The position numbers were made by a program, and so were the translations under genes. The notes beneath the pieces were generated by a model, which was not told the origin of the DNA, did not search any database, and saw only the letters and a list, made by a program, of their open reading frames with translations. From positions 186,001 to 250,000 of the forward strand of contig NZ_CP142146.1 in the NCBI RefSeq assembly GCF_035918315.1: a stretch of 64,000 bases of DNA, given 5' to 3'. Numbering within the stretch: the first letter of the stretch is position 1; the number at the start of each line of letters is the position of its first letter. Below, one piece after another: positions 45,794 to 54,318 of this stretch. This DNA is from Vagococcus jeotgali. GTDB taxonomy: Bacteria; Bacillota; Bacilli; Lactobacillales; Vagococcaceae.

Positions 45794-47121
45794 GATAGGG
45801 TAAAATATTTTGTGTAAATAGAAATTTAGGGTAGAAAAAGAGAAAGTCCATTCTGTAAAATTAAAGTTACGACACAGAAATTTTATAGGAGGACTTTCTC
45901 ATGACTCATTTTACTACAGAAATAATGGAAACACTAATTAATAAAGGTGATTTAGATGATTTATTTCGTCGTCATTTAGAACTCGCTATCAACTCATTAT
46001 TACAGGCTGAATTAACAGCGTTTCTTGACTACGAAAAGTATGATAGAGCTGGATTTAATTCAGGTAATTCCCGCAATGGGAATTACTCACGTTCATTTAA
46101 AACAGAATATGGAGAATTAAATTTGGTGATTCCTAGAGATAGAAATGGAGAATTTTCCCAACAAACATTACCAGCCTATAAAAGAACCAATGATTCCTTA
46201 GAAACTACTATTATTCAGCTATTTAAAAAAGGGATCACTATGTCTGAAATCTCTGATCTAATTGAAAAAATGTATGGTCATTATTACACACCACAAACTA
46301 TTTCAAACATGAGTAAAATCGTATCTGAAGATGTTTTGGCTTTTAAAGAAAGAACTTTAGAAGCTAAATACTCAGTCATTTTTATGGATGCTACTCATAT
46401 TCCTTTAAAGAGACAAACCGTATCAAAAGAAGCCGTTTATATTGTGATAGGCATTCGATTGGATGGAACCAAAGAGGTTCTAGGATTTACTATTGCTCCA
46501 ACCGAATCTGCTTATGTTTGGAAAGAGATACTTCAAGATTTAAAAGATCGTGGTTTAGAAGAGGTTTTATTAGTTGTAACTGATGGTTTAAGTGGTATTC
46601 ACGATAGTATCCATAGTGTCTATCCAAATGCTCAATTTCAACAATGTTGTGTCCATATCTCTAGAAATATTGCTCATAAGGTTCGTGTTAGTGATCGACA
46701 AGAAGTCTGTAATGATTTCAAATTGGTTTATCAAGCAGCTTCAAAAGAAGAAGCTATGAATCAAATAAGTTTTATGATAGATAAATGGAAAAAGCAGTAT
46801 CCACGAGTAGTTAAATTACTCTTGAATCCTGCTATATTAACTTTCTATAACTTCCCACCATCAATCAGAAGAACTATCTACTCAACTAACTTGATTGAGG
46901 GATTTAATAAACAGTTAAAAAAATATACAAAGAGAAAAGAACAATTTCCTAATGAAGAATCTCTGGAGAGATTCCTTGTTTCTCAGTTCAATGAATATAA
47001 CCAAAAATTTTTAGGCAGAGTACATAAAGGATTTAAGGAAATACAAGATACATTAGAATCAATGTTTTAACTTAAAAAAATGGAATGGATTTTCCATTTA
47101 CACATAATTCTTGACGCAACC
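45794..47121 (+). mobile_element. IS256-family element (copy B, IS905-like)
   Basis: A 1328-base element. Terminal inverted repeats of about 31 bases (45794-45824 and 47091-47121) share the run TGTGTAAAT and GAAA with about two thirds identity elsewhere. It is flanked by the 8-base direct repeat GTTCTGTG (45786-45793 and 47122-47129), the target duplication size typical of this family. It is inserted in the integrase gene. Confidence 0.9.
45901..47070 (+). CDS. IS256-family transposase (copy B)
   Basis: A 389-residue DDE transposase of the IS256/IS905 type. The triad is expected at Asp163 (FMDATHIPL), Asp228 (VVTDGLSG) and Glu333 (STNLIEGFNK), with the characteristic CCVHISRNI block. AGGAGG lies about 8 bases before the ATG. 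The gene fills the element from about 107 bases inside the left end to about 50 bases from the right end. It is intact and possibly active. Confidence 0.93.
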   Translation: MTHFTTEIMETLINKGDLDDLFRRHLELAINSLLQAELTAFLDYEKYDRAGFNSGNSRNGNYSRSFKTEYGELNLVIPRDRNGEFSQQTLPAYKRTNDSLETTIIQLFKKGITMSEISDLIEKMYGHYYTPQTISNMSKIVSEDVLAFKERTLEAKYSVIFMDATHIPLKRQTVSKEAVYIVIGIRLDGTKEVLGFTIAPTESAYVWKEILQDLKDRGLEEVLLVVTDGLSGIHDSIHSVYPNAQFQQCCVHISRNIAHKVRVSDRQEVCNDFKLVYQAASKEEAMNQISFMIDKWKKQYPRVVKLLLNPAILTFYNFPPSIRRTIYSTNLIEGFNKQLKKYTKRKEQFPNEESLERFLVSQFNEYNQKFLGRVHKGFKEIQDTLESMF

Positions 47122-47336
47122 GTTCTGTGAGCCCATTCTTTTTCATTTTTCCAATATAAAATTAATTGTTTTAAATGTATAGGTTTTACCAATTCAAGTT
47201 GAGAAATTTGATAGCTATTTTCCATAAATTAAATAAATAGTCTGGTAGCATATTTGTGGTTGTAGATTGTTCCTTCTGCTCTTCCTAAAATTTCTAAGGT
47301 TAATAAATATTCACTTTGTAAATCTGTCAGTAACAT

Positions 47337-47380
47337 AAAAAAGCTCCTTTCAATCGTTAAAATAAACAATCGAAAAGAGC
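47337..47380 (-). terminator. Terminator of guaA overlapping the integrase ribosome binding site
   Basis: On the minus strand GCTC-T-TTTC (47380 side) pairs with GAAA-G-GAGC and is followed by six T. The right arm includes AAAGGAGC, which is also the ribosome binding site of the integrase pseudogene (start at 47336). Confidence 0.7.
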
Positions 47381-47493
47381 CGAATAATAACAGGTAGTTT
47401 TAGTTTAGAATAGTTGCTAGTTTCACTTTCTTAAGTATACCAATTATCTATAATTTTTGGTTTGCATGTTTTTGTGAGCTATACCAATTAGTT

Positions 47494-49050
47494 TTATTCC
47501 CACTCCACCGTAGCTGGTGGTTTACTCGTAATATCATACACAATACGGTTCACGTGAGCCACTTCATTCACGATACGAACTGAGATTTTTTGTAATAAGT
47601 CCCAATCAATACGAGCAAAATCTGCCGTCATACCATCAATGGATGTGATCGCACGAATACCAATCGTGTAGTCATACGTACGACCGTCTCCCATTACCCC
47701 AACAGAGCGAATACCAGGTAAGACAGTGAAGTATTGCCAAATGTCACGGTCAAGACCAGCTTTAGCAATCTCCTCACGTAAAATCGCATCACTGTCACGC
47801 ACGATTTCTAATTTTTCTTCTGTGATTTCACCAAGAACACGAATACCAAGACCAGGTCCTGGGAATGGTTGGCGCCAAACGATTGAGTCAGGCATACCAA
47901 GCTCAGTACCAAGAGCACGCACTTCATCTTTGAATAAAGTATCTAATGGTTCGATTAGTTTAAATGCCATATCCTCTGGTAATCCACCTACATTATGGTG
48001 AGATTTAATGACTTCAGCTGTATCAGTTCCACTTTCAATCACATCTGTATAAAGTGTTCCTTGAGCTAAAAATTCAATACCATCTAATTTAGCTGCTTCA
48101 TCATCAAATAGATAGATAAATTCATTACCAATGATTTTACGTTTCTCTTCAGGATCAGACACACCTTTTAGTTTTTCTAGGAAACGTTCTTTAGCATCGA
48201 CTTTGATAATGTTTAGACCGAATTTTCCTCCTAAACTTTCCATGACTTGATCAGCTTCGCCTTTACGTAGTAGACCGTGATCCACAAACACACAAGTTAG
48301 TTGATCACCAATTGCTTTTTGTAAGAGAACTCCAACAACACTTGAGTCCACACCACCAGAAAGAGCTAGCAAGACTTTTTTATCACCAACTTGTTGGCGG
48401 ATTTTTTCGATTTCAATTTCGATAAAGTTACCCATTGACCAGTCACCTGTACAATGACAAATACCAAAGACAAACTCACGTAACATATCTGTTCCATTTT
48501 CAGAATGACGAACCTCTGGATGGAACTGGACAGCATACATATTTGTTTCTCTATTTTCCATCGCTGAAATTGGACAGTTTTCACTTGTTGCTACAACCTC
48601 AAAACCAGTAGGAACTTCAGTGACTAGATCTCCATGACTCATCCAAACTTGTTGTTCAGTTGGTAATCCTTTAAATAACTCAGTTTCTGTATCTGTGATA
48701 GAAAGCATGGCTTTGCCGTATTCACGTGTGTCAGCACTAGAGACGACACCACCTAAGTTGTGAGTCATTAACTGCATACCATAACAAATACCTAAAATCG
48801 GAATCCCCAAGTTAAAAATCTCAGGATCGATTTGGAAGCTATCCTCATCGTAAACACTATTTGGTCCACCTGAGAAGATGATCCCTTTAGGTGCGATTTT
48901 CTTGATTTCTTCTGCGGTAATTTTATGGCTTAGTAATTCAGAAAAAACGCCCAACTCACGAATACGTCGTGTGATTAATTGGTTGTACTGACTACCAAAG
49001 TCTAAAACAATGATTTTTTCCATATCTTTAAATTCAGATGTGTTCGTCAC
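47494..49050 (-). CDS. guaA: GMP synthase (glutamine-hydrolysing)
   Basis: It converts XMP to GMP using glutamine and ATP. The 518-residue protein has an N-terminal glutamine amidotransferase domain (nucleophile Cys89 in GICYGMQ, His in QFHPEVRH), the ATP pyrophosphatase P-loop LSGGVDSSV, and the C-terminal dimerisation domain ending in KPPATVEWE, the canonical GuaA end. It lies 35 bases downstream of coaA on the same strand. Its 3' end faces the integrase and the island. Confidence 0.96.
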   Translation of the reverse strand: MTNTSEFKDMEKIIVLDFGSQYNQLITRRIRELGVFSELLSHKITAEEIKKIAPKGIIFSGGPNSVYDEDSFQIDPEIFNLGIPILGICYGMQLMTHNLGGVVSSADTREYGKAMLSITDTETELFKGLPTEQQVWMSHGDLVTEVPTGFEVVATSENCPISAMENRETNMYAVQFHPEVRHSENGTDMLREFVFGICHCTGDWSMGNFIEIEIEKIRQQVGDKKVLLALSGGVDSSVVGVLLQKAIGDQLTCVFVDHGLLRKGEADQVMESLGGKFGLNIIKVDAKERFLEKLKGVSDPEEKRKIIGNEFIYLFDDEAAKLDGIEFLAQGTLYTDVIESGTDTAEVIKSHHNVGGLPEDMAFKLIEPLDTLFKDEVRALGTELGMPDSIVWRQPFPGPGLGIRVLGEITEEKLEIVRDSDAILREEIAKAGLDRDIWQYFTVLPGIRSVGVMGDGRTYDYTIGIRAITSIDGMTADFARIDWDLLQKISVRIVNEVAHVNRIVYDITSKPPATVEWE

Positions 49051-49085
49051 TTATTCTCACCTTATCTTTCTTTATAGTAGTTGTG

Positions 49086-50009
49086 TTAATATTTTCTAAG
49101 GAAAATATCATCAATGACATGCCCCTGAGCTTTATGAAGAATAACATCAGCCCGGCTTCTTGTTGGAAGAATAAATTCATTTAAGTTTTTAAGGTTAACA
49201 TTCTTCCAAACATTTTTTGCCATAGCTAAAGCCTCTTCCCTAGGGCCATTTGCATATTCATAATAATAATTAGTTTTGTCATCTTTTGCAAGAGCTAATA
49301 AATCTTCAAAGCGCTTTAAATACCAAGTTTCGATTAAATCGGCATCAGCATCGACAAAAACAGAGAAATCAAAGAAGTCACTAATATAAATTCTTTGATT
49401 GGCTGGAGATTGTAAGACGTTAATCCCTTCAACAATTAAAATATCAGGTTGAGAGATTGTTTCAAATTCTCCGGGGATAATATCGTAAATCTCATGAGAG
49501 TAGACAGGGATTTTTAAATCATCTTCTCCATTTTTAACAGAATTTAAGAAAGTTAACAATTTTTCCATGTCATAACTTTCAGGAAATCCTTTTTTATTTA
49601 AAATATCACGTTCAATTAATTCATCTGTTGAATATAAAAAACCATCTGTCGTGATAAGCTGAACTGTTTGTCGTTTGAAAATTCTTGATAGCATCATTTG
49701 TAGTAGCCTTGCAGTCGTACTTTTTCCAACAGCCACGCTTCCAGCAACACCAATAATAAAGGGTGTCGGTGTTAAAAATTTTTGCATAAATAAACCCTTA
49801 CTCAAGTTAAGTGACTCATATTCCTTCATATATATATTAATTAAATGAGTCAAAGGAATATAGATGTCCTGCACATCTTGTAAGGAAATCGTGTCATTAA
49901 AACTTTTTATATGTTGTAGTTCTTCATCAGTCAAAGGAGGGATACCATTACGATAAAAGCTTTGCCATTCTTCCCTAGATAGGTGATAGAAATTTGTTTT
50001 TTCATCCAT
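49086..50009 (-). CDS. coaA: Pantothenate kinase, type I
   Basis: First and controlling step of coenzyme A synthesis: phosphorylation of pantothenate. The 307-residue protein has the P-loop GVAGSVAVGKST near residue 95 and the substrate segment TTDGFLY, typical of type I (CoaA) enzymes subject to CoA feedback. It follows the thioesterase gene by 14 bases on the same strand and precedes guaA. An AGAGGATAC-type site precedes the ATG. Confidence 0.95.
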   Translation of the reverse strand: MDEKTNFYHLSREEWQSFYRNGIPPLTDEELQHIKSFNDTISLQDVQDIYIPLTHLINIYMKEYESLNLSKGLFMQKFLTPTPFIIGVAGSVAVGKSTTARLLQMMLSRIFKRQTVQLITTDGFLYSTDELIERDILNKKGFPESYDMEKLLTFLNSVKNGEDDLKIPVYSHEIYDIIPGEFETISQPDILIVEGINVLQSPANQRIYISDFFDFSVFVDADADLIETWYLKRFEDLLALAKDDKTNYYYEYANGPREEALAMAKNVWKNVNLKNLNEFILPTRSRADVILHKAQGHVIDDIFLRKY

Positions 50010-50023
50010 GTGGGTATCCTCTT

Positions 50024-50557
50024 CTAATTATCCATATAAGGTAAGGTCAAAGAGATATGCTCACCTAATTTTTTGTTTGAAGCTAGCTCTTTTAAACGAT
50101 TGTCCCGTCTTTTTTGATAGCCTTCATGAATCAGTTTTTCTTCAACCGATTCAGGGATAACAGCAGGAACACCAACAAAATTATCCTCACTATCTACAAC
50201 GACAAACGTCATAAAACTTGTTGCAGCTAAGTAACGTTCCCCTGTTTTTAAGACTTCTCCGATCACTTTAATGAAAACTTCCATAGACTTACGTCCAGCT
50301 CCTGAAACGTAAGCTTGAACAGTCACTGAATCGTTTTCATAAATAGGATGTAAAAAATCTAGAGTATCTGTTGAGGCAGTCATACACGGCCTTCTACAAT
50401 GACGAGAAACAGCAATAGAGGCAGTATCGTCAATGAGAGACATCAATTTCCCACCGTATAAAGCTCCAAATGAATTTAAATCATTTGGGAAAATACGATG
50501 AGTCTGAACAGTGTGTGACTCAGAACATTTTTTTTCACTTGGTAATGGTACAAACAT
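50024..50557 (-). CDS. Acyl-CoA thioesterase (hotdog fold, YciA-like)
   Basis: It hydrolyses acyl-CoA to free acid and CoA. The 177-residue hotdog protein contains NSFGALYGGKLMSLIDDTASIAV and the second strand-helix FLHPIYENDSVTVQAYV, typical of the YciA/BACH group. A longer upstream frame exists, but ATG 50557 has AAGGAG 9 bases before it and begins the recognisable protein. Position next to coaA fits a role in CoA balance, which is inference. Confidence 0.85.
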   Translation of the reverse strand: MFVPLPSEKKCSESHTVQTHRIFPNDLNSFGALYGGKLMSLIDDTASIAVSRHCRRPCMTASTDTLDFLHPIYENDSVTVQAYVSGAGRKSMEVFIKVIGEVLKTGERYLAATSFMTFVVVDSEDNFVGVPAVIPESVEEKLIHEGYQKRRDNRLKELASNKKLGEHISLTLPYMDN

Positions 50558-50574
50558 GATTAAAACTCCTTTTT

Positions 50575-50618
50575 TGTATGTTATGATATAACTAAAGTTT
50601 AACTGATTATAACATACA
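50575..50618. promoter_or_regulatory. Inverted repeat in the divergent promoter region
   Basis: TGTATGTTAT (50575-50584) and ATAACATACA (50609-50618) are a perfect 10-base inverted repeat with a 24-base spacer between the thioesterase and esterase genes. -10-like hexamers of both directions overlap it: TATAAC (50587-50592, plus) and TATAAT (50606-50611, minus). It may be a shared operator. Confidence 0.45.
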
Positions 50619-50650
50619 AAAATAACTTCGCTAGGAAATGGGGTAGAAAG

Positions 50651-51214
50651 ATGAAAAAAATTATTTTGTTTGGTGATAGTATTACAGCTGGCTATAAACA
50701 TGGTGAGATTAATGTGATTTTAAATGATAAAATCAGACATTTATTACCATATGAGGCAGAGATTATTAATGCAGGAATACCAGGGGACACAACAAGTGGT
50801 GCTATGAAACGTGTGATGGATCATGTTGTGGGATATGAGCCTGACATGGTAACAGTCTTTTTTGGTGCGAATGATGTGGCGGCTTTATCAGGAATTAGCT
50901 TAGCGCAGTATGAAACGAACTTAATGAATTTAGTTGAAGTCATTGGTAGTGATCGTGTGATTTTACTGGGTCCACCATTTGCCAACCAAGTCTTGTACCA
51001 ACAAGAGAGGCCTCTTTTGCGTTTAAATCAGTACAATCAAGCAGCAAGGCGAGTGGCTGCTTATTATGAGTTACCATATATTGACATGTTATCAGTGATG
51101 ACTGATGCAGAAAGACCAGTGGATTATTTGCAGGCAGATGGTCTTCACTTCTCCACAACAGGATATGATTTATTAGCACGTGTTATCGTAGAACAATTAA
51201 AAGGAAGATCATAA
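50651..51214 (+). CDS. SGNH/GDSL-family esterase
   Basis: A 187-residue cytosolic hydrolase with block I FGDSITAGY (nucleophilic Ser10), block II Gly in NAGIPGDTT, block III GANDV and block V DGLHFSTTGY carrying the catalytic Asp and His. Family members deacylate lipids or sugars, and the substrate is unknown. There is no signal peptide. GAAATGGGG-type sequence precedes the ATG. The next gene starts 2 bases after its stop. Confidence 0.85.
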   Translation: MKKIILFGDSITAGYKHGEINVILNDKIRHLLPYEAEIINAGIPGDTTSGAMKRVMDHVVGYEPDMVTVFFGANDVAALSGISLAQYETNLMNLVEVIGSDRVILLGPPFANQVLYQQERPLLRLNQYNQAARRVAAYYELPYIDMLSVMTDAERPVDYLQADGLHFSTTGYDLLARVIVEQLKGRS

Positions 51215-51216
51215 GA

Positions 51217-51825
51217 ATGAGTGCACATTATTTTACAAATAAACCAGATACAGATCATGATAGAAAAAAATGGACCTTTCCATTACTAGGTAAAACGTAT
51301 ACCTTTATAACAGACAGTAATGTTTTCTCAAGAGAGACAGTAGACTTTGGGTCACGTGTTTTAATTGAAGCCTTTAGTGATGAGGATATTCCAGAAGGTG
51401 CTATTTTAGATGTTGGCTGTGGATACGGGCCTATGGGGATGAGTTTAGCTGATAGTACAGGCCGAGACGTTCATATGATTGATGTGAACGAAAGATCAGT
51501 TTCATTAGCTAAAGAAAATGCTAGTAACAATCAAGTAGTTAATACTACCATCTATGTGTCAGATATTTATAATAGTGTAGAAAAAACTGATTTTGCAGCT
51601 ATTATTAGCAACCCACCTATTAGAGCAGGTAAAAAAGTGGTACATGAGATTATTGAAGAATCCATAAATTATTTAAAAAAGGACGGCACTTTAACGATTG
51701 TGATTCAAAAGAAACAAGGTGCTCCCAGTGCTAAAAAGAAAATGGAAGACGTTTTTGGCAATGTAGAAACTGTTATAAATAAAAAAGGCTACTATATATA
51801 TCGTAGCCAAAAGTTAGATGAATAA
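51217..51825 (+). CDS. RsmC-like rRNA guanine-N2 methyltransferase
   Basis: A 202-residue class I AdoMet-dependent methyltransferase. It has the family start HYFTNKPDTDHDRKKW and FSRETVDFGSRVLIE, the AdoMet site DVGCGYGPMG (about 67-76) and the catalytic SNPPIRAGKKV. Relatives (RsmC/YbxB) methylate G1207 of 16S rRNA or act on other guanines. Coupled to the esterase gene by a 2-base gap. It ends before a terminator. Confidence 0.85.
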   Translation: MSAHYFTNKPDTDHDRKKWTFPLLGKTYTFITDSNVFSRETVDFGSRVLIEAFSDEDIPEGAILDVGCGYGPMGMSLADSTGRDVHMIDVNERSVSLAKENASNNQVVNTTIYVSDIYNSVEKTDFAAIISNPPIRAGKKVVHEIIEESINYLKKDGTLTIVIQKKQGAPSAKKKMEDVFGNVETVINKKGYYIYRSQKLDE

Positions 51826-51836
51826 AAAATGAAAGA

Positions 51837-51883
51837 ATGATTCTCGTGGTACAAGCTATACCTTCTGAGAGTCATCCTTTTTT
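51837..51883 (+). terminator. Terminator after the RsmC-like gene
   Basis: ATGATTCTC (51837-51845) pairs with GAGAGTCAT (51867-51875) with one G-T pair, followed by CC and six T. The stop codon of the convergent frameshifted gene begins inside the T run. Confidence 0.75.
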
Positions 51884-52333
51884 ATTCTCCAAATTCTACC
51901 ATCTCCCAAGGTGACACATTATTTTTTCTAGTCAGAATAGCCTTCCAATGATCCATTACCATCTCTTTTTCAAACCCATCACTCATAGAATACCCAGTTT
52001 TAAATGATAGAGGTAAAACAATCAAATTATCTGGTTGTGAGTTAGCATAGGAATTAGGGAAACTATCCGGATTAGAGTATACACTTTTTAGAAATTGCTT
52101 TTGGTAGTTATCATCGTAGGAGATTGGTAAAAGGGTTTGGCTCTTTAATTCAGAGTGAAAAGCTTTTGTGGTGACTTTACTTGCCGAGAGAATTTCTTCT
52201 TTTGAAAATATATCAGAGTGACTTAAATAAGTATTTACATGAGACTTGTTTACGTTAAGAATGAATAGTAGTGGGATAGCAATGATTAAGAAAATAACAA
52301 CTATTAGTTTTGTATTTAAGTTTTTTTCATCAT
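51882..52333 (-). pseudogene. Small membrane-anchored protein, frameshifted in an A tract
   Basis: An intact frame of about 149 codons ends at TAA 51882-51884. It encodes an N-terminal membrane helix (KLIVVIFLIIAIPLLFIL), then a hydrophilic domain with SDIFSKEEILSASKVTTKAF and the C-terminal HWKAILTRKNNVSPWEMVE. It has no start codon. The natural ATG-ATG (52328-52333), 7 bases after GAGG, is out of frame by one base because the A tract behind it has 7 A (52321-52327 as T on the plus strand). Eight would restore MMKKNLNTKLIVV. The family is not recognised. Either a pseudogene, a phase-variable gene or a homopolymer sequencing error. Confidence 0.65.
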
Positions 52334-52418
52334 TTTAAATCCTCTTCGTTTACATCAGTATAATATCTTCCGTAAAAAAACAGGGGTTAATTATTTATTA
52401 AATTTATAAATGAAAAGA

Positions 52419-52445
52419 AAAGTTTAATTCCAACGTGTATTTTCA
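52419..52445. repeat. Target site duplication, left copy (27 bp)
   Basis: Begins AAAGTTTAATTCC and ends TGTATTTTCA. It is identical over 27 bases to 54035-54061 on the other side of the IS1202-group element. Confidence 0.92.
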
Positions 52446-54034
52446 TGTCAATCGAACATAAAAATGTCCCAAAATGAGGGCTCACATTAGCGCAATCTTT
52501 ACTGCGTAAAACTTGCACTAATGTGACCATTATTGGTAAAATAAGGTACTTTTTGTTTCAGGCTGTTTTTTCAGCCTCATATTCTTCGATAGTACGGTCA
52601 ATACTTTGAAGATACCTTTTGAAAGACTCAAGTTTCCACGGATGTGACTGTGGTGGAATGTACTTGCGTCTTTCTTTTTTTATATCTGAAGAAACCCCAT
52701 CAAACTCTTTTGAATAGGTCTCGTGGGTTTTTAATCGTCTAGTAGGATAAATTTTTTCTGCTATATTAACATAAATCTCCCCGTTAAAAGCTTTTATAAT
52801 TAATGCTTTTGTTTTTCTTGTAAAATATTTGTCGCTACTACCTTCCATTGGAAGATAAAATTTATTTTGATACTTAATATGATGGCCATTATCGACTATA
52901 CGATGAGAGACAGTAGCTAGTAATAAATTAATTTCAGCTGTTGTAGGAGAAGTTTCATAAACACTTTCTGCAGTTTTGTGACCAAATTGTCGATTAAACT
53001 TTCGAATCCATACAGATAGAAATTGATTAGCCTCCTCTATAGAATGTATATTTGCTATCTCAAGATCAACAGGCAATCTTGATTGCACTGTCCCATTTAA
53101 ACGTTCTACACGACCTTTCGCTTGAGGAATAGAGGATGTTTTTATGTCAATACCTAATTGATGACAAGCAAACCCAAACTGCGTGAACGTATCTTCTTCT
53201 ACAGCTTTTGTTGATTTTCTGTTGTACTCAAAGACGGTTCGTTTATCTGTTAGAAAAGTGGCAGGAATCCCTTGTTTTGTCAGAATTTGATGAAGAACAT
53301 GGTAATAACCATTGAGCGTTTCCTGTTGGTCAAAATAAGCGCCAACAATATTACCTGATGCGTCGTCAATAGCTAAATGAAGATGAGTTATTTGATTTCC
53401 AAACCAATTATATGAACTAGCATCTAATTGAATTAATTCTCCTTTGTATTTTTTTCTAGGTCGACTAGGATGGGTCTTTTCAGGGAGTTCTAGGTAGTCT
53501 TCAGCTCTTGGAACCAATAGGTTCTCTGATTGTTTGGTTTGTTGACCTTCTTGCTTTATTAATTGTTTGAGTCTTCTTTTTGTCTTTTTTTGAGCCTTTG
53601 GTGAAAGTATTTTTGCTTTGTACAGGATGCTTCTAATTGTAGTATCTGTATAACAGATATGATGGTCGTTTTTCAGTATTTCAGTAAAATGCCTAATATT
53701 TGGTTTAATACTAAACGATTGATAACTAGTGATTATTTGTTGTTTTACTTTTTCAGGCACAGAGTGCTTATTTTTTCTCCCTCGATTTTTATGGACAAAT
53801 GCTGATTTACCATTTTCCCTGTATGATTTCACTAAACGGTTAATTTGTCGTATAGATAAATTAAGTTCAACACTAGCTCTCTTTTTTTGTTTTTTATTTT
53901 CAGCGACAGCTTTAATAACTTGATACTTTTTGGTTTCATTCATTGTTAGATTTATCCTTTTCATAAAGTTATTTTATCATTTTGGGACATTTTGTCTTTC
54001 GACCTACTTAGGACATTATCACTTTCGAATGATA
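52446..54034 (-). mobile_element. ISNCY/IS1202-group insertion sequence
   Basis: A 1589-base element. Its ends are imperfect inverted repeats of about 25-30 bases (52446 inward and 54034 inward, sharing TCGAA and AATGTCC). They are bordered by a 27-base perfect direct repeat (52419-52445 and 54035-54061). Long target duplications of 24-29 bases are characteristic of the IS1202 group. It is inserted between the frameshifted gene and rpoB. Confidence 0.92.
52558..53964 (-). CDS. ISNCY/IS1202-group transposase
   Basis: A 468-residue transposase with an N-terminal helix-turn-helix (KKRASVELNLSIRQINRLVK), an integrase core with the expected DDE triad Asp181 (IQLDASSYNW), Asp240 (FLTDKRTVF) and Glu287 (KGRVERLNGT), and a C-terminal beta-rich domain. 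The frame is complete. The MKRINLTMNE start or the internal MNETKKYQV could be used. The element appears recent and potentially active because both ends and the duplication are intact. Confidence 0.9.
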   Translation of the reverse strand: MKRINLTMNETKKYQVIKAVAENKKQKKRASVELNLSIRQINRLVKSYRENGKSAFVHKNRGRKNKHSVPEKVKQQIITSYQSFSIKPNIRHFTEILKNDHHICYTDTTIRSILYKAKILSPKAQKKTKRRLKQLIKQEGQQTKQSENLLVPRAEDYLELPEKTHPSRPRKKYKGELIQLDASSYNWFGNQITHLHLAIDDASGNIVGAYFDQQETLNGYYHVLHQILTKQGIPATFLTDKRTVFEYNRKSTKAVEEDTFTQFGFACHQLGIDIKTSSIPQAKGRVERLNGTVQSRLPVDLEIANIHSIEEANQFLSVWIRKFNRQFGHKTAESVYETSPTTAEINLLLATVSHRIVDNGHHIKYQNKFYLPMEGSSDKYFTRKTKALIIKAFNGEIYVNIAEKIYPTRRLKTHETYSKEFDGVSSDIKKERRKYIPPQSHPWKLESFKRYLQSIDRTIEEYEAEKTA

Positions 54035-54061
54035 AAAGTTTAATTCCAACGTGTATTTTCA
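54035..54061. repeat. Target site duplication, right copy (27 bp)
   Basis: Perfect copy of 52419-52445. It ends one base before the -35 box of the rpoB promoter, so the sequence upstream of -35 is native for only 27 bases before the insertion sequence begins. Confidence 0.92.
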
Positions 54062-54090
54062 TTGACAAATATATTGTGATAAGGTAAAAT
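54062..54090 (+). promoter_or_regulatory. Promoter of rpoBC
   Basis: TTGACA (54062-54067), 17 bases, TAAAAT (54085-54090). It is about 228 bases upstream of the rpoB start and directly downstream of the IS target duplication. Confidence 0.8.
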
Positions 54091-54318
54091 GATTAGTTGC
54101 AGAAACCTTTATGTTCAAAATGAGAAAGGCGATGAAATATTGTCCATCAGCCTTGATTTTATAGGGAAAACAAAAATAGAAAGACCATATAATGATATGT
54201 TCAGGCTCTATTTTTGGTTTTTTTTTTCTTAAAAACAGGTCCGACTTGTTTTTGTAAAGAAAATGTAATATTTGTAACATGAAGGGGTTTTTGAAAAAAA
54301 CTCAGAGGGGTGACTAAT
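54091..54318 (+). promoter_or_regulatory. rpoB leader with an internal terminator (attenuator)
   Basis: A leader of about 220 bases. CAAAAATAGA (54171-54180) pairs with TCTATTTTTG (54207-54216), followed by ten T (54218-54227): a complete intrinsic terminator before the gene. Upstream segments (54100-54165) could form an alternative pairing, but no clear antiterminator was resolved. A leader motif (Lacto-rpoB) is described for this position in Lactobacillales, and identity with it was not checked. Confidence 0.65.

Larger units (their letters stand above)
45080..47336 (-). pseudogene. Tyrosine recombinase/integrase, inactivated
   Basis: Joining the two flanks of the IS256 copy B insertion restores one frame. 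It runs from ATG 47334-47336 (MLLTDLQSEYLLTLEILG, SAM-like N-terminal domain, then EWAHRTVNKMFGLIKVMF across the junction) to the catalytic domain. The catalytic part has Arg in GIRVSEL, HTCRH and LMGHYDTSI. Three lesions are seen: TAA at 47229-47231 in the N-terminal part, the 1328-base IS insertion, and Asp where the catalytic Tyr is expected (SITSDDLRGL). The protein type and its place beside the 3' end of guaA, a known island integration site, suggest it once mobilised an island here. Confidence 0.85.

Noticed and set aside
47430-47490. TATACCAATTA occurs twice between guaA and the integrase and could be integrase arm sites
   Set aside because: Only 11 bases in an AT-rich stretch. Chance repetition is likely and no further copies were seen.
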